A stretch of DNA of 64,000 bases from positions 62,001-126,000 of the forward strand of contig NZ_FWXS01000005.1 of assembly GCF_900176425.1 (NCBI RefSeq), given 5' to 3'. Numbering within the stretch: the first letter of the stretch is position 1; each line of letters opens with the position of its first letter. The position numbers were made by a program, and so were the translations under genes. This document shows, in pieces, positions 18,418-27,411 of the stretch. The notes below the pieces were generated by a model. It worked only from the letters and a program-made list of their open reading frames with translations, ran no database searches and was not told the DNA's origin. Origin of the DNA: Moheibacter sediminis. Lineage in GTDB: Bacteria; Bacteroidota; Bacteroidia; Flavobacteriales; Weeksellaceae.

Positions 18418-18534
18418 ATGAAAATTAGAGCATCTATCAAAAAAAGAAGTGCTGACTGCAAAATTGTACGCAGGAAAGGTGTACTGTACGTGATTAATAA
18501 GAAGAATCCTAAATTTAAACAAAGACAAGGTTAA
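18418..18534 (+). CDS. rpmJ: 50S ribosomal protein L36, zinc-free variant
   Basis: 38 residues ([20 protein letters not shown], ending KFKQRQG). The zinc form has Cys11, Cys14, Cys27 and His33; here only Cys14 remains, so no zinc ribbon can form. This matches the variant usual in Bacteroidota. It is 3 nt before rpsM and opens the alpha operon. Confidence 0.95.
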   Translation: MKIRASIKKRSADCKIVRRKGVLYVINKKNPKFKQRQG

Positions 18535-18537
18535 GAT

Positions 18538-18915
18538 ATGGCACGTATTTCAGGAGTAGATTTACCAAAAAACAAAAGAGGAGAAATAGGTCTTACCTAC
18601 ATCTACGGTATTGGTAAAAGCACAGCACAAAAGATATTAGCGGAAGCTAATGTTGACAAAGACAAAAAAGTAAATGAATGGAACGATGATGAAATCAACG
18701 CAATCCGTTTGTCAATTACTGAAAACCACAAAGTGGAAGGAGAACTTCGTTCTGAAATCCAATTGAACATCAAACGTATGATGGACATCGGATGTCAGCG
18801 AGGAATTCGTCACAGACTTGGATTACCTTTAAGAGGTCAGAGAACCAAAAACAACTCTCGTACGAGAAAAGGTAAAAAGAAAACAGTTGCTAACAAGAAA
18901 AAAGCCACTAAATAA
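18538..18915 (+). CDS. rpsM: 30S ribosomal protein S13
   Basis: 125 residues with [26 protein letters not shown] and the C-terminal block [25 protein letters not shown]13 contacts P-site tRNA and bridges the subunits. Confidence 0.98.
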   Translation: MARISGVDLPKNKRGEIGLTYIYGIGKSTAQKILAEANVDKDKKVNEWNDDEINAIRLSITENHKVEGELRSEIQLNIKRMMDIGCQRGIRHRLGLPLRGQRTKNNSRTRKGKKKTVANKKKATK

Positions 18916-18926
18916 TAGATAGAGTT

Positions 18927-19316
18927 ATGGCAAAGAATCAAAAAACAGCAAAGAAAAGAAAAGTAATTGTAGAGGCGGTAGGTCAAGCACATATCCAAGC
19001 TTCTTTCAATAACGTAATCATAACTTTGACTAATAAAAACGGAGAAGTTATTTCTTGGTCATCTGCCGGGAAAATGGGCTTCAGAGGATCTAAAAAGAAC
19101 ACACCTTACGCTGCACAAGTTGCTGCACAGGATGCTACGGCTCAAGCTTTGGAAGCTGGTCTTAGAAGAGTGAAAGTGTATGTTAAAGGACCGGGGCAAG
19201 GACGCGAGTCTGCCATCAGAACCATCCACAACAATGGTATCGAAGTAAGCGAAATTATTGATGTTACGCCATTGCCGCACAACGGTTGTCGTCCACCAAA
19301 ACGCAGAAGAGTGTAA
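18927..19316 (+). CDS. rpsK: 30S ribosomal protein S11
   Basis: 129 residues with [20 protein letters not shown] and the end [19 protein letters not shown]11 is a platform protein near the mRNA exit. It lies 11 nt after rpsM. Confidence 0.98.
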   Translation: MAKNQKTAKKRKVIVEAVGQAHIQASFNNVIITLTNKNGEVISWSSAGKMGFRGSKKNTPYAAQVAAQDATAQALEAGLRRVKVYVKGPGQGRESAIRTIHNNGIEVSEIIDVTPLPHNGCRPPKRRRV

Positions 19317-19389
19317 CAAATTGAAAATGTTGAATTCTAAATTAACAATTTAAAAATTCAAACTTCAAAAATCAAAATTTTAAAATAAA

Positions 19390-19992
19390 ATGGCAAGATA
19401 TACAGGACCAAAAACTAAAATCGCAAGAAAATTCGGACAACCTATCTTTGGTGACGACAAAAGTTTCGAAAAGAAAAAATACCCTCCAGGACAACACGGC
19501 CCTAACAAAAGGAGAGGTAAAAAATCTGAATATGCGGTTCAGTTAGAAGAAAAACAAAAAGCTAAATATACGTACGGAATCCTTGAGCGTCAGTTCGAGA
19601 ACATGTACAAAAAAGCAAATGCTGCAAAAGGAATTACCGGTGAAATCCTTTTACAATATTGCGAATCTCGTTTAGACAACGTGGTTTACCGTTTAGGTAT
19701 CTCACCTTCACGCAGAGGAGCTCGTCAGTTGGTAGGACACAAGCACATCACTGTAAATGGTGAAGTAGTAAACATCCCTTCATACCAATTGAAAGCAGGT
19801 GATGTTGTAGCAGTACGCGAAAAATCAAAAACATTGATCGCTATCACCGAATCATTGAGATCCCGTTCAACTTACGATTGGTTGATTTGGAACGATGAGC
19901 AAATGTCAGGTACATTTAATTCAGCTCCTGAAAGAATCCAGATTCCGGAAGACATCAAAGAACAATTGATTGTCGAATTATACTCTAAATAA
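19390..19992 (+). CDS. rpsD: 30S ribosomal protein S4
   Basis: 200 residues with [21 protein letters not shown], the S4 RNA-binding domain ([20 protein letters not shown]) and the end block LIVELYSK. S4 starts small-subunit assembly and is the autoregulator of the alpha operon in E. coli, so it is the best candidate to act on the leader at 18316-18366. Confidence 0.98.
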   Translation: MARYTGPKTKIARKFGQPIFGDDKSFEKKKYPPGQHGPNKRRGKKSEYAVQLEEKQKAKYTYGILERQFENMYKKANAAKGITGEILLQYCESRLDNVVYRLGISPSRRGARQLVGHKHITVNGEVVNIPSYQLKAGDVVAVREKSKTLIAITESLRSRSTYDWLIWNDEQMSGTFNSAPERIQIPEDIKEQLIVELYSK

Positions 19993-20017
19993 TTTTAAAT
20001 TAAAAGAGAAACAGCAA

Positions 20018-21010
20018 ATGACAATTTTAAATTTTATAAAACCAGACAAAGTAGTTTTAGTCGAATCAGATCATAACTATGGACAATTCGAATTCCGCCC
20101 TTTGGAGCCGGGTTACGGATTGACTATAGGGAACGCTTTGCGCAGAGTATTGCTTTCTTCACTAGAAGGACACGCAATCACTTCTGTAAAAATCGAAGGA
20201 GTTGACCACGAGTTCTCAACCATTTCAGGTGTGGTAGAAGATATGACTGAAATTATTTTGAATCTGAAAAAAGTTAGATTCAAAAGACAGATCAGTGACT
20301 CAGATACCGAAACAGTTACTGCTTCTATCTCAGGTCAGGATCAATTAACTGCCGGTGATTTAGGGAAATTCATTTCTGGATTCCAGATTTTAAACCCTGA
20401 TTTTGTAATCGCCAACATGGATAAAAAAGTGAAATTAGACTTCACTTTCACTATCGAAAAAGGTAGAGGATATGTTCCAGCTGATGACAACAAAAAAGCA
20501 AATGCACCTATCGGGACGATAGCTATAGATGCCATTTATACGCCAATAAAAAACGTAAAATACAGCATTGAAAACTACCGTGTAGAGCAAAAAACCGACT
20601 ACGAAAAATTGATTCTTGAAATCACTACTGACGGTTCTATTGCACCACAAGATGCTTTGACTGAAACAGCTAAGATCTTGATTCACCACTTCATGTTATT
20701 CTCTGACGAAAGAATTACCCTTGAAACAGAAGAAGTAGCATACGGTGAAACTTACGATGAAGAAGCACTTCACATGAGACAATTGTTGAAAACCAAATTG
20801 GTTGATATGGACTTGTCTGTACGTGCTTTGAATTGTCTTAAAGCAGCTGAAGTGGAAACCTTAGGAGAACTGGTTTCTTACAACAAATCAGATTTGATGA
20901 AATTCCGAAACTTTGGTAAAAAATCTCTTACAGAATTAGAAGAGTTAGTGGACAACAAAGGATTGAATTTCGGAATGGATATTTCAAAATATAAGTTAGA
21001 CGTAGAATAA
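20018..21010 (+). CDS. rpoA: DNA-directed RNA polymerase subunit alpha
   Basis: 330 residues, the usual length. The N-terminal dimerisation domain has [20 protein letters not shown] and [14 protein letters not shown]; the C-terminal alphaCTD ([21 protein letters not shown]) binds upstream promoter DNA and activators. The chosen ATG at 20018 gives [13 protein letters not shown], the conserved Bacteroidota start; an earlier in-frame ATG lies in rpsD. Confidence 0.98.
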   Translation: MTILNFIKPDKVVLVESDHNYGQFEFRPLEPGYGLTIGNALRRVLLSSLEGHAITSVKIEGVDHEFSTISGVVEDMTEIILNLKKVRFKRQISDSDTETVTASISGQDQLTAGDLGKFISGFQILNPDFVIANMDKKVKLDFTFTIEKGRGYVPADDNKKANAPIGTIAIDAIYTPIKNVKYSIENYRVEQKTDYEKLILEITTDGSIAPQDALTETAKILIHHFMLFSDERITLETEEVAYGETYDEEALHMRQLLKTKLVDMDLSVRALNCLKAAEVETLGELVSYNKSDLMKFRNFGKKSLTELEELVDNKGLNFGMDISKYKLDVE

Positions 21011-21022
21011 TTTTTCAATAAA

Positions 21023-21592
21023 ATGAGACACGGTAAGAAAATTAATCACTTAGGGAGAACCGCTTCACACAGAAGCGCGATGATGTCAAACATGGCTTCC
21101 TCTTTGATTACACATAAAAGAATCAACACGACTTTGGCAAAAGCTAAATCGTTACAACGTTACATAGAACCATTAATCACAAAATCTAAAACAGATGACA
21201 CGAACAACCGTCGTGTAGTTTTCAAATATTTGCAAAACAAAGAATCTGTTGCTGAATTGTTCCGTGAGGTAGCTCCGAAAGTAGCTGACCGTCCGGGTGG
21301 TTATACTAGAATCATCAAGACAGGATTCCGTCAGGGAGACAGCGCTGAAATGGCAATGATCGAATTGGTTGACTTCAATGAATTGTACACTTCTGCTAAA
21401 CCAGAGAAGAAAACAAGAAGAAGCAGAAGAGGGGGAGCAGCTTCTACAAAAGAAGAAACTACTCCAGCTGCTGAAGTTGAAACGAAGGAAGAAGTTGTAG
21501 AAGCTCCGGTTGAAGAACCAAAAGCTGAAACAACTCAGGAAACTCCGGAAGCTACAACTGAAGAAGGTTCTGAAGAAGAAAAGAAAGACTAA
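21023..21592 (+). CDS. rplQ: 50S ribosomal protein L17 with long acidic tail
   Basis: 189 residues. Residues 1 to about 120 are the normal L17 fold ([42 protein letters not shown]). The remaining 65 or so are a low-complexity tail, first basic ([10 protein letters not shown]), then rich in Glu, Thr, Ala and Pro. E. coli L17 ends near residue 127 without this tail, although Bacteroidota often have one. It ends the operon at a strong terminator. Confidence 0.96.
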   Translation: MRHGKKINHLGRTASHRSAMMSNMASSLITHKRINTTLAKAKSLQRYIEPLITKSKTDDTNNRRVVFKYLQNKESVAELFREVAPKVADRPGGYTRIIKTGFRQGDSAEMAMIELVDFNELYTSAKPEKKTRRSRRGGAASTKEETTPAAEVETKEEVVEAPVEEPKAETTQETPEATTEEGSEEEKKD

Positions 21593-21611
21593 GAATTTCT
21601 TTAATGGATAT

Positions 21612-21643
21612 AAAAAAGCAGTCATTTATGACTGCTTTTTTTG
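21612..21643 (+). terminator. Intrinsic terminator after rplQ
   Basis: AAAAAGCAGTCA pairs with TGACTGCTTTTT around a TTTA loop and a T run follows. It closes the ribosomal supercluster. Confidence 0.92.
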
Positions 21644-21689
21644 TTATAATATTTTATAATTTATTCCAGACTTTATAATGCCATATGAA

Positions 21690-21720
21690 AAATCCGGAAA
21701 AGCATTGATTTTCCGGATTT
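21690..21720 (-). terminator. Terminator after oligopeptidase B gene
   Basis: AAATCCGGAAAA and TTTTCCGGATTT form a near-perfect 12-bp inverted repeat. On the minus strand it is followed by more T residues, 49 nt past the oligopeptidase stop. Confidence 0.8.
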
Positions 21721-21768
21721 ATATTTTAATTAAAAACTGATTTTTGAGTCTTTACATTTTCATTAAAA

Positions 21769-23877
21769 TCATTTTGTAATTCCTTCTAATTTGAAGATGA
21801 ATGCATACTCAAGCGCAACCTCTTTTAAAGATTCGAAACGTCCTGATGCGCCGCCATGTCCGGCTTCCATATTTGTCTCAAGCAAAAGTAAGTTGTTGTC
21901 TGTTTTTAATTCTCTCAATTTTGCAACCCATTTTGCAGGTTCCCAATACTGAACTTGTGAATCGTGCAATCCTGTTGTCACCAACATATTTGGATAACTT
22001 TTCTTTTCGATGTTGTCATATGGAGAGTATGATTTCATGTAGTCGTAATAAGTTTTGTCGTTTGGATTTCCCCATTCGTCATATTCCCCTGTTGTCAAAG
22101 GAATTGAATCGTCTAACATCGTCGTCACCACATCCACAAAAGGAACTTGTGCAACCACACCGCGGTACAAATCAGGCGCCTGGTTAATGATGGCTCCCAT
22201 CAATAATCCACCCGCTGAACCACCCATTGCATAAAGATGTTTGGCTGAAGTGTAGTTTTCATCGATTAAATATTTTGAAACATCCACGAAGTCATTGAAT
22301 GTATTCTTTTTAGTTAACATTTTTCCGTCTTCATACCAAGGACGACCCAATTCTTGCCCTCCGCGAATGTGTGCGATGGCATAAACGAATCCTCTGTCAA
22401 GCAATGACAAACGCGTTGAGCTGAAGTAAGGATCCATGGTTGCACCATACGAACCGTAAGCATAAAGCAGGAGCGGGGTATCGGCGTTTAGTTTTGTAGA
22501 GTTTTTGTAAACTACAGAAACGGGTACTTTTTTACCGTCACGTGCTGTCACCCAAATTCTTTTGGTAGTATAATTTGCTTTGTTGAAATCGCCTAAAACG
22601 GGTTGCTCTTTTTTGACTTCCGATTCTTTTGTCTTCATGTTGAAATCAATGGTAGAATTGGGCGTCGTCATGGACATATAACCGTAACGCAAAACGTCTG
22701 TGTCGAAATCGATGTTGGTGGAAACGTACGCTGTATAGGCTTCTTCTTTGAAAGGTAAGTTATAATTGATCTTGTTGTTCCAGCTTCTGATATTCATTTC
22801 AATCAAACCATTGGTTCTTTCTTCCAACACCAAAAATTCTTTGAAGATTTCAAAACCTTCCAAATAGGTGTCCGCTCTATGCGGGATAACATCTACCCAA
22901 TTTGCTTTTCCAGGTTTTGTAACCGGAGTTTTCATGAGTTTGAAATTGGTAGCTTTATCTTTATTGGTCAAAATGTAGAAGTCTTCACCATAATGTTCAA
23001 TGCTGTATTCCAAATCGCGTTCACGCGGTTGAAGAACGGTCCATTCCGCATTTGGCTGATCAGCCGGGATGAAACGGTATTCGTTTGAAACGGTGCTTCC
23101 CGAACCGATAATGATGTATTTTCTTGATTTTGATTTGTAAACGAAAGTATTGAAAGTATCGTCTTTTTCTTCAAAAATTAATTTGTCTTCGCTTTGCGGC
23201 GTTCCCAAAATGTGTTTCCAAATCTGGTATGCACGAAGAGTTTCGTCTTTACGGGTATAAAATAAAGTTTTGTTGTCAGCAGCCCAAACGGAACCTCCGG
23301 TTGTATTTTCTAATTTGTCAGAAAGAATTTTACCCGACTTTAAATCTTTGATTTGGATGGTATAAATTCTACGGCTAACAACGTCTTGTCCGAAAGCAGC
23401 TAATTCGTTATTTTCGCTGATGTTGAGACCATTTAAGTTGTAATAATCATAGCCTTTTGCCATTTCATTTACATCAAAAAGAATTTCTTCTTTGGCATCG
23501 ATGTTTTCTTTTCTTCTGGAATGAATAGGGTATTCACCTCCTTTTACGTAGCGGGTGCTGTACCAATAACCGTTGTATTTGTATGGAACTGAAGCGTCAT
23601 CTTCTTTGATGCGGCTCTTCATTTCTTCAAAAAGAGATTTTTGGAAAGCATCTGTATCACTTAATTGGGATTTGGTATAGGCGTTTTCGTCTTCGAGGTA
23701 TTTGATTACTTCTTTATTCTCGCGGTCGTTTAACCAATAATAATTATCTACGCGGACATCGCCGTGAATTTCTAGTTTTTTCTCTATTTTTTTTGCTTTG
23801 GGTGCTTGCATTGATTGTGCATTTAAGGCTGCAAATGTAAAGCAAATTGCAGTGAGGGTAATTACTTGTTTTTGCAT
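21769..23877 (-). CDS. ptrB: Exported oligopeptidase B-like serine peptidase (family S9A)
   Basis: 702 residues. A signal peptide (residues 1-20, ending LNAQ) precedes a beta-propeller (about 70-410) and an alpha/beta-hydrolase catalytic domain. The nucleophile Ser near residue 554 sits in GGSAGG, the acid in GLHDSQV near 638, and the base in EAGHGG near 672. This family cleaves after basic residues in short peptides, with the propeller excluding large proteins. E. coli PtrB is cytoplasmic; the signal peptide here suggests a periplasmic peptide scavenger. A 253-residue secreted protein is encoded 19 nt upstream on the same strand. Confidence 0.92.
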   Translation of the reverse strand: MQKQVITLTAICFTFAALNAQSMQAPKAKKIEKKLEIHGDVRVDNYYWLNDRENKEVIKYLEDENAYTKSQLSDTDAFQKSLFEEMKSRIKEDDASVPYKYNGYWYSTRYVKGGEYPIHSRRKENIDAKEEILFDVNEMAKGYDYYNLNGLNISENNELAAFGQDVVSRRIYTIQIKDLKSGKILSDKLENTTGGSVWAADNKTLFYTRKDETLRAYQIWKHILGTPQSEDKLIFEEKDDTFNTFVYKSKSRKYIIIGSGSTVSNEYRFIPADQPNAEWTVLQPRERDLEYSIEHYGEDFYILTNKDKATNFKLMKTPVTKPGKANWVDVIPHRADTYLEGFEIFKEFLVLEERTNGLIEMNIRSWNNKINYNLPFKEEAYTAYVSTNIDFDTDVLRYGYMSMTTPNSTIDFNMKTKESEVKKEQPVLGDFNKANYTTKRIWVTARDGKKVPVSVVYKNSTKLNADTPLLLYAYGSYGATMDPYFSSTRLSLLDRGFVYAIAHIRGGQELGRPWYEDGKMLTKKNTFNDFVDVSKYLIDENYTSAKHLYAMGGSAGGLLMGAIINQAPDLYRGVVAQVPFVDVVTTMLDDSIPLTTGEYDEWGNPNDKTYYDYMKSYSPYDNIEKKSYPNMLVTTGLHDSQVQYWEPAKWVAKLRELKTDNNLLLLETNMEAGHGGASGRFESLKEVALEYAFIFKLEGITK

Positions 23878-23896
23878 AAATTGTCTGTGGTGTTTG

Positions 23897-24658
23897 TTAT
23901 AGCTGTTTGAATTGTATCAATTTCTTTTGGTTGTTGTCGGAATTGATTTCAATCTCGAGATTATTTCCGTCAAAAAAACCTATAGTTTCATAATTTCCTT
24001 TGGGATCAGTCACTTTTACACGGTAAACTCCGTTTTTTGATGATGGGAAAAACTGTGCATAAATCTGAGAATTGCTTTCATTGATCAGAAAAAATGAACC
24101 GTCTGTCAAGTCAGATTTTGTAAGTTTGATTTCACCGTTGGAGTAAGCCTTAATTCCTGAATTTTGCATGGAGGGATTTACTTTAGGTTCTTCATATTTT
24201 ACAATTTCTACAGGCGTTTCTGAGTTTTTTATTTGTTCAATTGGTTTTGCATTTTGGTTTTTCACATTTTGAACTGCGATTTTTACAGCTTCTTGATAAC
24301 CTTTGTCATATTCTTTGACAGCAGATGTACCTTCTAAGTTAGCGATTGTTTTTTGCTGACAATCTGTAAATGAAACGTCTAACTTATTTTTTAATAAGCT
24401 TTTCCCCTTTTTTAAATCGGCTTTCAATACAGAGCATGTATTTTGTTGTGCTTCTGCCGGCCATTCCTGAACGTTTTCAGAAAGGATTTGGTAATCTTTT
24501 CTTTCCAACAAATTTTTCAAATAAGTATTCAGATGGTATTGATTTGTTTTGAAATCGCTAAAGGTTTCAGGAATCACAATGTATTTATAATCGGAAATTT
24601 GTTGGGCATTTAGCATTGAAAATGAAATTAATACCAAAGCTGTAATGAAGTTTTTCAT
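23897..24658 (-). CDS. Secreted protein of unknown function
   Basis: 253 residues. Residues 1-19 are a signal peptide ending LNAQ. The first half (to about residue 130) is a mixed alpha/beta domain (DYKYIVIPETFSDFKTNQYH ... LLERKDY) with two Cys that may form a disulfide. A linker rich in Asn, Glu and Lys leads to a beta-rich C-terminal domain (GVYRVKVTDPKGNYETIGFF). I recognise it as a type common in flavobacteria but know no function. It is 19 nt from the oligopeptidase gene, so both are probably cotranscribed. Confidence 0.75.
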   Translation of the reverse strand: MKNFITALVLISFSMLNAQQISDYKYIVIPETFSDFKTNQYHLNTYLKNLLERKDYQILSENVQEWPAEAQQNTCSVLKADLKKGKSLLKNKLDVSFTDCQQKTIANLEGTSAVKEYDKGYQEAVKIAVQNVKNQNAKPIEQIKNSETPVEIVKYEEPKVNPSMQNSGIKAYSNGEIKLTKSDLTDGSFFLINESNSQIYAQFFPSSKNGVYRVKVTDPKGNYETIGFFDGNNLEIEINSDNNQKKLIQFKQL

Positions 24659-24682
24659 TTTATAGAATTAAAATTTAATTTT

Positions 24683-24690
24683 CAAATATA
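24683..24690 (-). promoter_or_regulatory. Putative -7 element for the secreted protein/oligopeptidase pair
   Basis: TATATTTG on the minus strand matches the consensus 25 nt before the start at 24658. No TTG lies at the right distance upstream. Confidence 0.45.
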
Positions 24691-24694
24691 AAGA

Positions 24695-24731
24695 AAAAGA
24701 CCTCACGGAATTTATAATCGATGAGGTCTTT
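24695..24731 (-). terminator. Terminator after META-domain gene
   Basis: AAAGACCTCA / TGAGGTCTTT arms surround a 16-nt loop. On the minus strand the second arm runs into TTTTTC, 22 nt past the stop at 24753. Confidence 0.8.
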
Positions 24732-24752
24732 CTATGTAACAGGAAGTTAAAA

Positions 24753-25454
24753 TTATTTCTTGATGATTTTTTGGGTTTTAATGATTTTTCCTTCTGATTT
24801 AAATGTGATGAAATAAATTCCTTTTGGATAGTTAGAGAAATTGATTTCGGTCTTATCAGAATTTATTTTTTGGGTAAATAATAATTTGCCATTTGAGTCC
24901 GTGATTTGAGTGTTTAGGAGCTTTGAATCGGGGTTTTGAATGGTTAGTTTGTCATTTACGGGATTTGGGGAAAATTGTATTTTATTTGTTGAGATTTCTT
25001 GATTTGATAAAATAGCATTGTGGTAATTGGCTTTATGTCCAAATGGATTTGTAATAATAAGTCTTTTTGAGTTTGGGAAGTCAGGATTAGGTTCAATCGT
25101 ATATGTGAAAATTTCATTTTCATTTCCGCTAAAAATATAAAAGTAAAATTCATCAAAAAAATCATAATCTTCGTATTGACATTCTAACAAGGTCATTGCA
25201 ACATCAGTAAGTTGGAAAGAGTTGTCATTTAAATTGTTGAATTCTCCCATAATTGCGTTGCAGCCATTTGTAGAAAATGTATTGTTTGTAAAATTGGTTT
25301 GATAATCTATTTCTGATTCAGTTTCCGGAAATAATGCAATCATGTCATCGACTTCCATCTCATATAAATACCAATTAGAATTTTGTAATTCTTCAATTTG
25401 AGAGAAAGAATTGATAGAACAAAAAAGAAGAGAAAGAATAAATAGTTTTTTCAT
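24753..25454 (-). CDS. Secreted META/HslJ-like domain protein with T9SS sorting tail
   Basis: 233 residues. Signal peptide at 1-18. Residues about 24-120 show the META/HslJ pattern: NSNWYLYEMEVDD at the start, then STNGCNAIMGEF and MTLLEC with the paired cysteines typical of the family. From about residue 158 there is a type A T9SS sorting domain (FSPNPVNDKLTI ... KTQKIIKK). META domains occur in heat-shock protein HslJ and in lipoproteins; their biochemical role is unclear. Linking one to a T9SS tail suggests a cell-surface version. It has its own terminator. Confidence 0.8.
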   Translation of the reverse strand: MKKLFILSLLFCSINSFSQIEELQNSNWYLYEMEVDDMIALFPETESEIDYQTNFTNNTFSTNGCNAIMGEFNNLNDNSFQLTDVAMTLLECQYEDYDFFDEFYFYIFSGNENEIFTYTIEPNPDFPNSKRLIITNPFGHKANYHNAILSNQEISTNKIQFSPNPVNDKLTIQNPDSKLLNTQITDSNGKLLFTQKINSDKTEINFSNYPKGIYFITFKSEGKIIKTQKIIKK

Positions 25455-25540
25455 AAGTAGTTAATTTTTAGCTAATTTAATGAAAGTATAGTTTAATTAA
25501 AATTAATTTAAAAGATGGTGTGTAAGTTTTTAAATCCGCT

Positions 25541-25548
25541 TAATTTTG
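25541..25548 (+). promoter_or_regulatory. Putative -7 element for the transaldolase-like gene
   Basis: TAATTTTG matches TAnnTTTG 16 nt before the start codon. No clear TTG is found 19 nt upstream. Confidence 0.5.
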
Positions 25549-25564
25549 CGCAAACACAATTTTC

Positions 25565-26221
25565 ATGAAATTTTTTATAGACACAGCAAATTTAAATGAC
25601 ATCAAGGAAGCTCAGGATTTAGGCGTTTTAGATGGCGTAACGACCAATCCGTCTTTGATGGCAAAAGAGGGAATCTCGGGAAAAGAAAATATTTTGAACC
25701 ACTACAAAGCAATCTGCGAAATCGTAGATGGTGATGTAAGCGCTGAAGTAATCGCAACCGATTTTGACGGAATGGTAAAGGAAGGTGAGGAGCTGGCTGC
25801 GTTGCATGAGCAAATCGTGGTGAAAATCCCGATGACAAAAGACGGTGTGAAGGCTTGTAAATATTTTACAGAAAAAGGAATCAGAACCAATGTTACCTTG
25901 GTTTTCTCAGTAGGGCAGGCATTGTTGGCTGCGAAAGCGGGTGCGACTTATGTTTCTCCATTTTTGGGAAGATTGGATGATATTTCTACCGATGGTTTGA
26001 ACTTGATTGAAGAGATCCGTTTGGTTTATGACAATTACTTATATGATACGCAGATTTTAGCAGCCTCAATCCGTCATACTATGCACGTTGTGAATTGTGC
26101 GAAAATCGGTGCTGATGTTATGACCGGACCGTTGAGCTCTATCTTGGGATTATTGAAACATCCTTTGACGGATATCGGTTTGGCTCAGTTTTTAGCTGAC
26201 CATGCAAAAGCAAATTCTTAA
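25565..26221 (+). CDS. fsa: Transaldolase-like / fructose-6-phosphate aldolase
   Basis: 218 residues, the short TalC/FSA class (about 220) rather than the 310-residue TalB class. [20 protein letters not shown] and [13 protein letters not shown] are family signatures; K87 in VVKIPM is the Schiff-base lysine. Short-class enzymes either transfer dihydroxyacetone between sugar phosphates or cleave fructose 6-phosphate; the sequence alone does not settle which. It is a single-gene unit with its own promoter and terminator. Confidence 0.9.
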   Translation: MKFFIDTANLNDIKEAQDLGVLDGVTTNPSLMAKEGISGKENILNHYKAICEIVDGDVSAEVIATDFDGMVKEGEELAALHEQIVVKIPMTKDGVKACKYFTEKGIRTNVTLVFSVGQALLAAKAGATYVSPFLGRLDDISTDGLNLIEEIRLVYDNYLYDTQILAASIRHTMHVVNCAKIGADVMTGPLSSILGLLKHPLTDIGLAQFLADHAKANS

Positions 26222-26242
26222 TTAAGAAATCAAAATAAAATG

Positions 26243-26274
26243 AAAAGACGGAAATGATTTTCCGTCTTTTTTTT
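26243..26274. terminator. Terminator between converging fsa and deacetylase genes
   Basis: AAAAGACGGAAA and TTTCCGTCTTTT form a strong stem with a long T run on the plus strand, and A-rich sequence that gives T residues on the minus strand. Confidence 0.88.
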
Positions 26275-26277
26275 GTT

Positions 26278-27111
26278 TTAATTCACCGCTGTTCTCACAT
26301 CAGGATAATCCCTGATTTTCCTCACAACGATGTCTTCGCGTGTTTTAATTCGTTTCAGAAATTTTTCTAATTCTTGGGTGCTGATTGAATCTTTGAAATA
26401 TTGGTCATGTGTCAGCAGAACCAAATGATCTTGTGTTCGTGTTTTATTATTGAAAAATAAACTGTCTATTTCGTTGAATAATTTATCTCCGGTTTGTTTC
26501 AATCCGCTTTTTTCATCCGATTTCCATTCCCAATCCCAACCGATTAATTTGTATTGATTTTTTGACAGATAATCAGCACTTTCTTTGCTTGATTTGATGT
26601 CTGTAATGTTCAGAGTCGGTGTGCGCCAAATGTTTCTGCCCGGTGTTCTGCCAATCAGAAGTTTTCGTTTCAGACTGTCATTCATTCGGTTGAAATCATT
26701 TAAAACCAAAACAGAATCTTTGTAATATTTCATGAATTGATTATTGGCGTGCGAATAACTGTGGTTTGCGATTTCAAAAATCGTATCGTTAATGATCTCA
26801 TTGAAATCGAACCATTGGTCTTTGCTTCCAAAAATGTGTTCTCCGACGAGGAACATCGTCACACTGACTTGTTCTTTTTTGAGGGTTTTAATGACATTTT
26901 GGGTTCCCTTGTTCGGACCATCATCAAATGTGATGTAGAGGTACTTTTTGGGTGTGGGAGTTGGTTTTTCAATTTCTTCGGGAATTTCTCTTTCCGGGAT
27001 TTTTGCACTGCTGAGTGCTGTTTTTGGTTCTTGGTCTGAAGCTGATTGGCAATGGGTCAGGGAGATGAATATGCTCAAGATGAAAGCATAGACAAAAAGT
27101 TTTTTTGACAT
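26278..27111 (-). CDS. Polysaccharide deacetylase lipoprotein (NodB domain)
   Basis: 277 residues. The lipobox LTHC puts the lipidated Cys at residue 21; a Pro/Glu-rich spacer follows. The NodB domain starts near residue 56: TFDDGP (D63, D64) and HSYSH (H117, H121) supply the metal ligands and catalytic Asp of carbohydrate esterase family 4. It probably removes N-acetyl groups from peptidoglycan or an exported polysaccharide. The C-terminal half departs from the usual family (WDWEW block), so substrate is uncertain. Confidence 0.87.
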   Translation of the reverse strand: MSKKLFVYAFILSIFISLTHCQSASDQEPKTALSSAKIPEREIPEEIEKPTPTPKKYLYITFDDGPNKGTQNVIKTLKKEQVSVTMFLVGEHIFGSKDQWFDFNEIINDTIFEIANHSYSHANNQFMKYYKDSVLVLNDFNRMNDSLKRKLLIGRTPGRNIWRTPTLNITDIKSSKESADYLSKNQYKLIGWDWEWKSDEKSGLKQTGDKLFNEIDSLFFNNKTRTQDHLVLLTHDQYFKDSISTQELEKFLKRIKTREDIVVRKIRDYPDVRTAVN

Positions 27112-27227
27112 AAAATGATGAAATGAATTAAGTTAATGAATTGTTAAAAAATTATCATTTCATTAACAAAATCTATTCCAGATTTCATCCTAGATATGTT
27201 AAACTTTATAATTATTTCAAAATAAAA

Positions 27228-27250
27228 ACAGTCTCCTGAAAGAAGACTGT
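27228..27250 (-). terminator. Second minus-strand terminator
   Basis: On the minus strand, ACAGTCT and AGACTGT form a 7-bp stem with a 9-nt loop, followed by TTTTATTTT. It would stop transcripts reading past the first terminator. Confidence 0.75.
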
Positions 27251-27283
27251 ACAAAAGCATTTTTAAGTAATTGATTTGGAAAC

Positions 27284-27336
27284 AAAAATACCGTCAATCC
27301 CGAGAGACTGACGGTATCTTTTAACCAACCTAAACC
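27284..27336 (-). ncRNA. Candidate small RNA, about 50 nt
   Basis: A consensus promoter directs transcription to begin near 27336 on the minus strand. About 20 nt of single-stranded leader (GGTTTAGGTTGGTTAAAAGA) precedes an 8-bp hairpin TACCGTCA / TGACGGTA, whose 12-nt loop includes CTCTCGGG, and then TTTTTG. No open frame of useful length is present. The unit lies between a receptor gene stop (27412) and the deacetylase start (27111). Confidence 0.55.
27289..27316 (-). terminator. Terminator of the candidate small RNA / receptor gene
   Basis: TACCGTCA / TGACGGTA arms with a 12-nt loop, followed on the minus strand by ATTTTTG. Confidence 0.8.
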
Positions 27337-27341
27337 TATGG

Positions 27342-27370
27342 CAAATATACAGCAGGCTTACCAGCTACAA
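27342..27370 (-). promoter_or_regulatory. Minus-strand promoter of the candidate small RNA
   Basis: On the minus strand TTG (27370-27368), an 18-nt spacer and TATATTTG (27349-27342) match the Bacteroidota consensus. One base upstream of the TTG is a perfect 18-bp palindrome (ATACCAAGATCTTGGTAT, 27372-27389) centred near -44, a position typical of activator sites. Confidence 0.65.
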
Positions 27371-27411
27371 CATACCAAGATCTTGGTATTTTTATGGAGA
27401 ACCGTAATTTC

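Larger units (their letters stand above)
27112..27411 (-). other. Intergenic region with tandem hairpins and a minus-strand promoter
   Basis: No gene lies in these 300 nt. They hold an 18-bp palindrome (27372-27389), a consensus minus-strand promoter (27342-27370) and two terminator hairpins (27289-27316, 27228-27250). Together these look like a small RNA gene, listed separately. Confidence 0.65.

Noticed and set aside
21173-21625. 150-codon minus-strand frame opposite rplQ
   Set aside because: Its Phe/Ser-rich composition is the antisense of the Glu/Lys-rich L17 tail.
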